A stretch of DNA of 7,032 bases from Sphingobacteriaceae bacterium (GTDB lineage: Bacteria; Bacteroidota; Bacteroidia; Sphingobacteriales; Sphingobacteriaceae). The notes under the pieces are model-generated. The model searched no databases, had not been told where the DNA came from, and worked only from the letters and a program-made list of their open reading frames with translations. The stretch lies in assembly GCA_025450155.1 (NCBI GenBank), contig JANWIB010000161.1, positions 1 through 7,032 on the forward strand, in the 5' to 3' direction. Both the position numbers and the translations under genes were made by a program. The stretch's first letter is position 1. The number at the start of each line of letters is the position of its first letter. Shown here in pieces: positions 6,149 to 7,032 of the stretch.

Positions 6149-6778
6149 TCATGATTCACAACATGCTTTTCCTCGTGCTTTTTCTAAAGCGTCTCTCCCC
6201 TCTCTAACAGAAAAGTAAATTAATCCTGCAGCTCCTATGGCATCAGCGTAGCCGAAACCAGTAAACTGATAAATCGCACTGGATACGAGTAGTACAATTG
6301 ACATATAAACGCAAACCATAGTGCATTTTGCATCGGCTACAATAGCCGCGGAACCAAGTGCTTTTCCAGTTTTAATTTGCGATGTAGCGATATAATACAT
6401 GACTCCAATAGACAGCACTGAAATAACTACTCCCCAGAGTGTATTTTCTGACCGGCCTTTATTTATGATGTTTTCAACAATACCTATAGCTAAACCAAAC
6501 GACAATAAGTAAAAGCTATAACCTGTAATTCTTAGGGCCGTATTTTCGAATGGCGTCCGGCTGCTTTTAGAATGTTGCTCAACACGTTTTATCATATAAA
6601 TAACACCCAGATTTGATGCTACTTCTATAAAAGAATCTACCCCAAAACCAAAAAGTGTAAGAGATTTATCCATATAACCTACTGATATGGATATTAGTCC
6701 TTCGATAATATTATAAAACACAATAAAGGAGGCGAAAGCCAAAGCCCGTTTATATAATCTCCTTTCAGTGGTGTACAT
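6149..6778 (-). CDS. CDF-like cation transporter, membrane domain only, with DxxxE/CxxxC metal site
   Basis: A 209-residue membrane protein with about six TM helices (11-31, 39-61, 82-102, 114-131, 145-170, 176-191), fitting the Cation_efflux/CDF transmembrane domain. It ends at 209 residues without the cytosolic ferredoxin-like domain found in most CDF proteins of about 300 residues; intact start, stop and flanks argue that this is natural. Helix 2 has FGVDSFIEVAS and helix 5 has VADAKCTMVCVYMS. Aligning by eye with E. coli YiiP (DSLLD and HYQSD), the metal ligands become Asp48, Glu52, Cys152 and Cys156: DxxxE plus CxxxC instead of DxxxD plus HxxxD. Helix 6 contains YADAIGAAGLIYFSVREGRDAL, like the family. 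The tail ends GKACCES, with two more cysteines. Export of a divalent or soft metal is inferred; the metal is unknown, and I recall short homologues with a similar A-D-x-x-x-T-x-x-C helix. The ATG at 6778 is supported by a strong Shine-Dalgarno sequence. Confidence 0.85.
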   Translation of the reverse strand: MYTTERRLYKRALAFASFIVFYNIIEGLISISVGYMDKSLTLFGFGVDSFIEVASNLGVIYMIKRVEQHSKSSRTPFENTALRITGYSFYLLSFGLAIGIVENIINKGRSENTLWGVVISVLSIGVMYYIATSQIKTGKALGSAAIVADAKCTMVCVYMSIVLLVSSAIYQFTGFGYADAIGAAGLIYFSVREGRDALEKARGKACCES

Positions 6779-6780
6779 TG

Positions 6781-6788
6781 CCTCTCCT
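6781..6788 (-). promoter_or_regulatory. Strong Shine-Dalgarno sequence of the CDF-like gene
   Basis: The minus strand reads AGGAGAGG, then CA, then ATG. AGGAG ends 5 nt before the start codon. This fixes the start at 6778 and contrasts with the other genes in the window, none of which has an obvious purine-rich ribosome binding site. Confidence 0.7.
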
Positions 6789-6911
6789 AGTATTATTACA
6801 TTAACAAAAAATACAGGTAATTGTACGGGTATTTAAAATTAGGCAACCAGATTCATACCGGAATTGATAAAATCAAAAAATTTAGCTGGAAGGCTTAGGG
6901 GGATTTCAGAT

Positions 6912-7031
6912 TTACCTAAGGCTGATGATTGCTCTAAAAACGTTAGTTTGAGTTACCGGGTCGTACTGATAGATAAAATCTTCTGAGGATTTAGCTAATA
7001 TCATTAATCCAAAATGCTCCAAAAGATCCTT
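6912..7031 (-). CDS. Possible 3' end of an unidentified gene cut by the right edge
   Basis: One minus-strand frame is open from the right edge to a TAA at 6912-6914, giving 39 residues beginning KDLLEHFGLMILAKSSEDF and ending TQTNVFRAIISLR. The composition and the probable helix followed by a strand look protein-like, but I do not recognise a family, and a + strand frame over the same bases is also open for a similar length. If real, it lies 133 bp upstream of the CDF-like gene on the same strand. The spacer has no clear terminator, so co-transcription is possible. Confidence 0.4.
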   Translation of the reverse strand, partial: KDLLEHFGLMILAKSSEDFIYQYDPVTQTNVFRAIISLR

Positions 7032-7032
7032 A

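Noticed and set aside
6806..6815. TATTTTTTG on the minus strand as a -7 promoter element of the CDF-like gene
   Set aside because: The spacing between TA and TTTG is three rather than two bases, and there is no TTG -33 element at a suitable distance.
1..7032. Defence system, mobile element, CRISPR array or toxin-antitoxin pair
   Set aside because: No nuclease, transposase, integrase, repeat-spacer array or paired small ORFs are visible. The genes are housekeeping, transport, RNA-binding and surface proteins.

Overview
The window looks like chromosomal DNA of a Bacteroidota member, most likely of the Sphingobacteriaceae/Pedobacter type. The evidence is a type IX secretion (T9SS) CHU_C/gliding-associated C-terminal domain, an AT-leaning composition, start codons mostly without Shine-Dalgarno sequences, a TAnnTTTG-type -7 element, and a small RRM protein with a Gly/Asn/Arg tail. 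The family-level placement is inferred from protein style, not from any search. There are no rRNA or tRNA genes, CRISPR arrays, insertion sequences or phage genes.

Layout. (1) 1-1515, +: the 3' end of a large modular surface protein (Ig-like, two Ig/cadherin-like repeats, DUF11, CHU_C sorting domain), cut by the left edge. (2) 1602-3485, +: htpG (bacterial Hsp90), preceded by an 11-bp inverted repeat and followed by a perfect 15-bp-arm terminator. (3) 3609-4349, +: an exported DUF4197 protein. (4) 4368-5330, -: an EamA/DMT-family ten-TM transporter, convergent with (3) with only 18 bp between stop codons. (5) 5331-5694: a 364-bp gap with no convincing gene but rich in structure: two terminators pointing outward in opposite directions, a 24-bp all-A/T perfect palindrome and a small U-tailed hairpin just before the next start codon. 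(6) 5695-6072, +: a single-RRM RNA-binding protein, followed by a terminator. (7) 6149-6778, -: a membrane-domain-only relative of cation diffusion facilitators with a Cys-containing metal site. (8) 6912-7031, -: the probable 3' end of another gene running off the right edge.

Most genes appear to be single transcription units separated by terminators or by changes of strand, and they do not form one pathway. The window reads as ordinary core or housekeeping DNA. The two points most worth a second look are the structured gap and leader upstream of the RRM gene, and the DxxxE/CxxxC substitution of the canonical metal site in the CDF-like transporter. I found no clear evidence of an undescribed multi-gene system.
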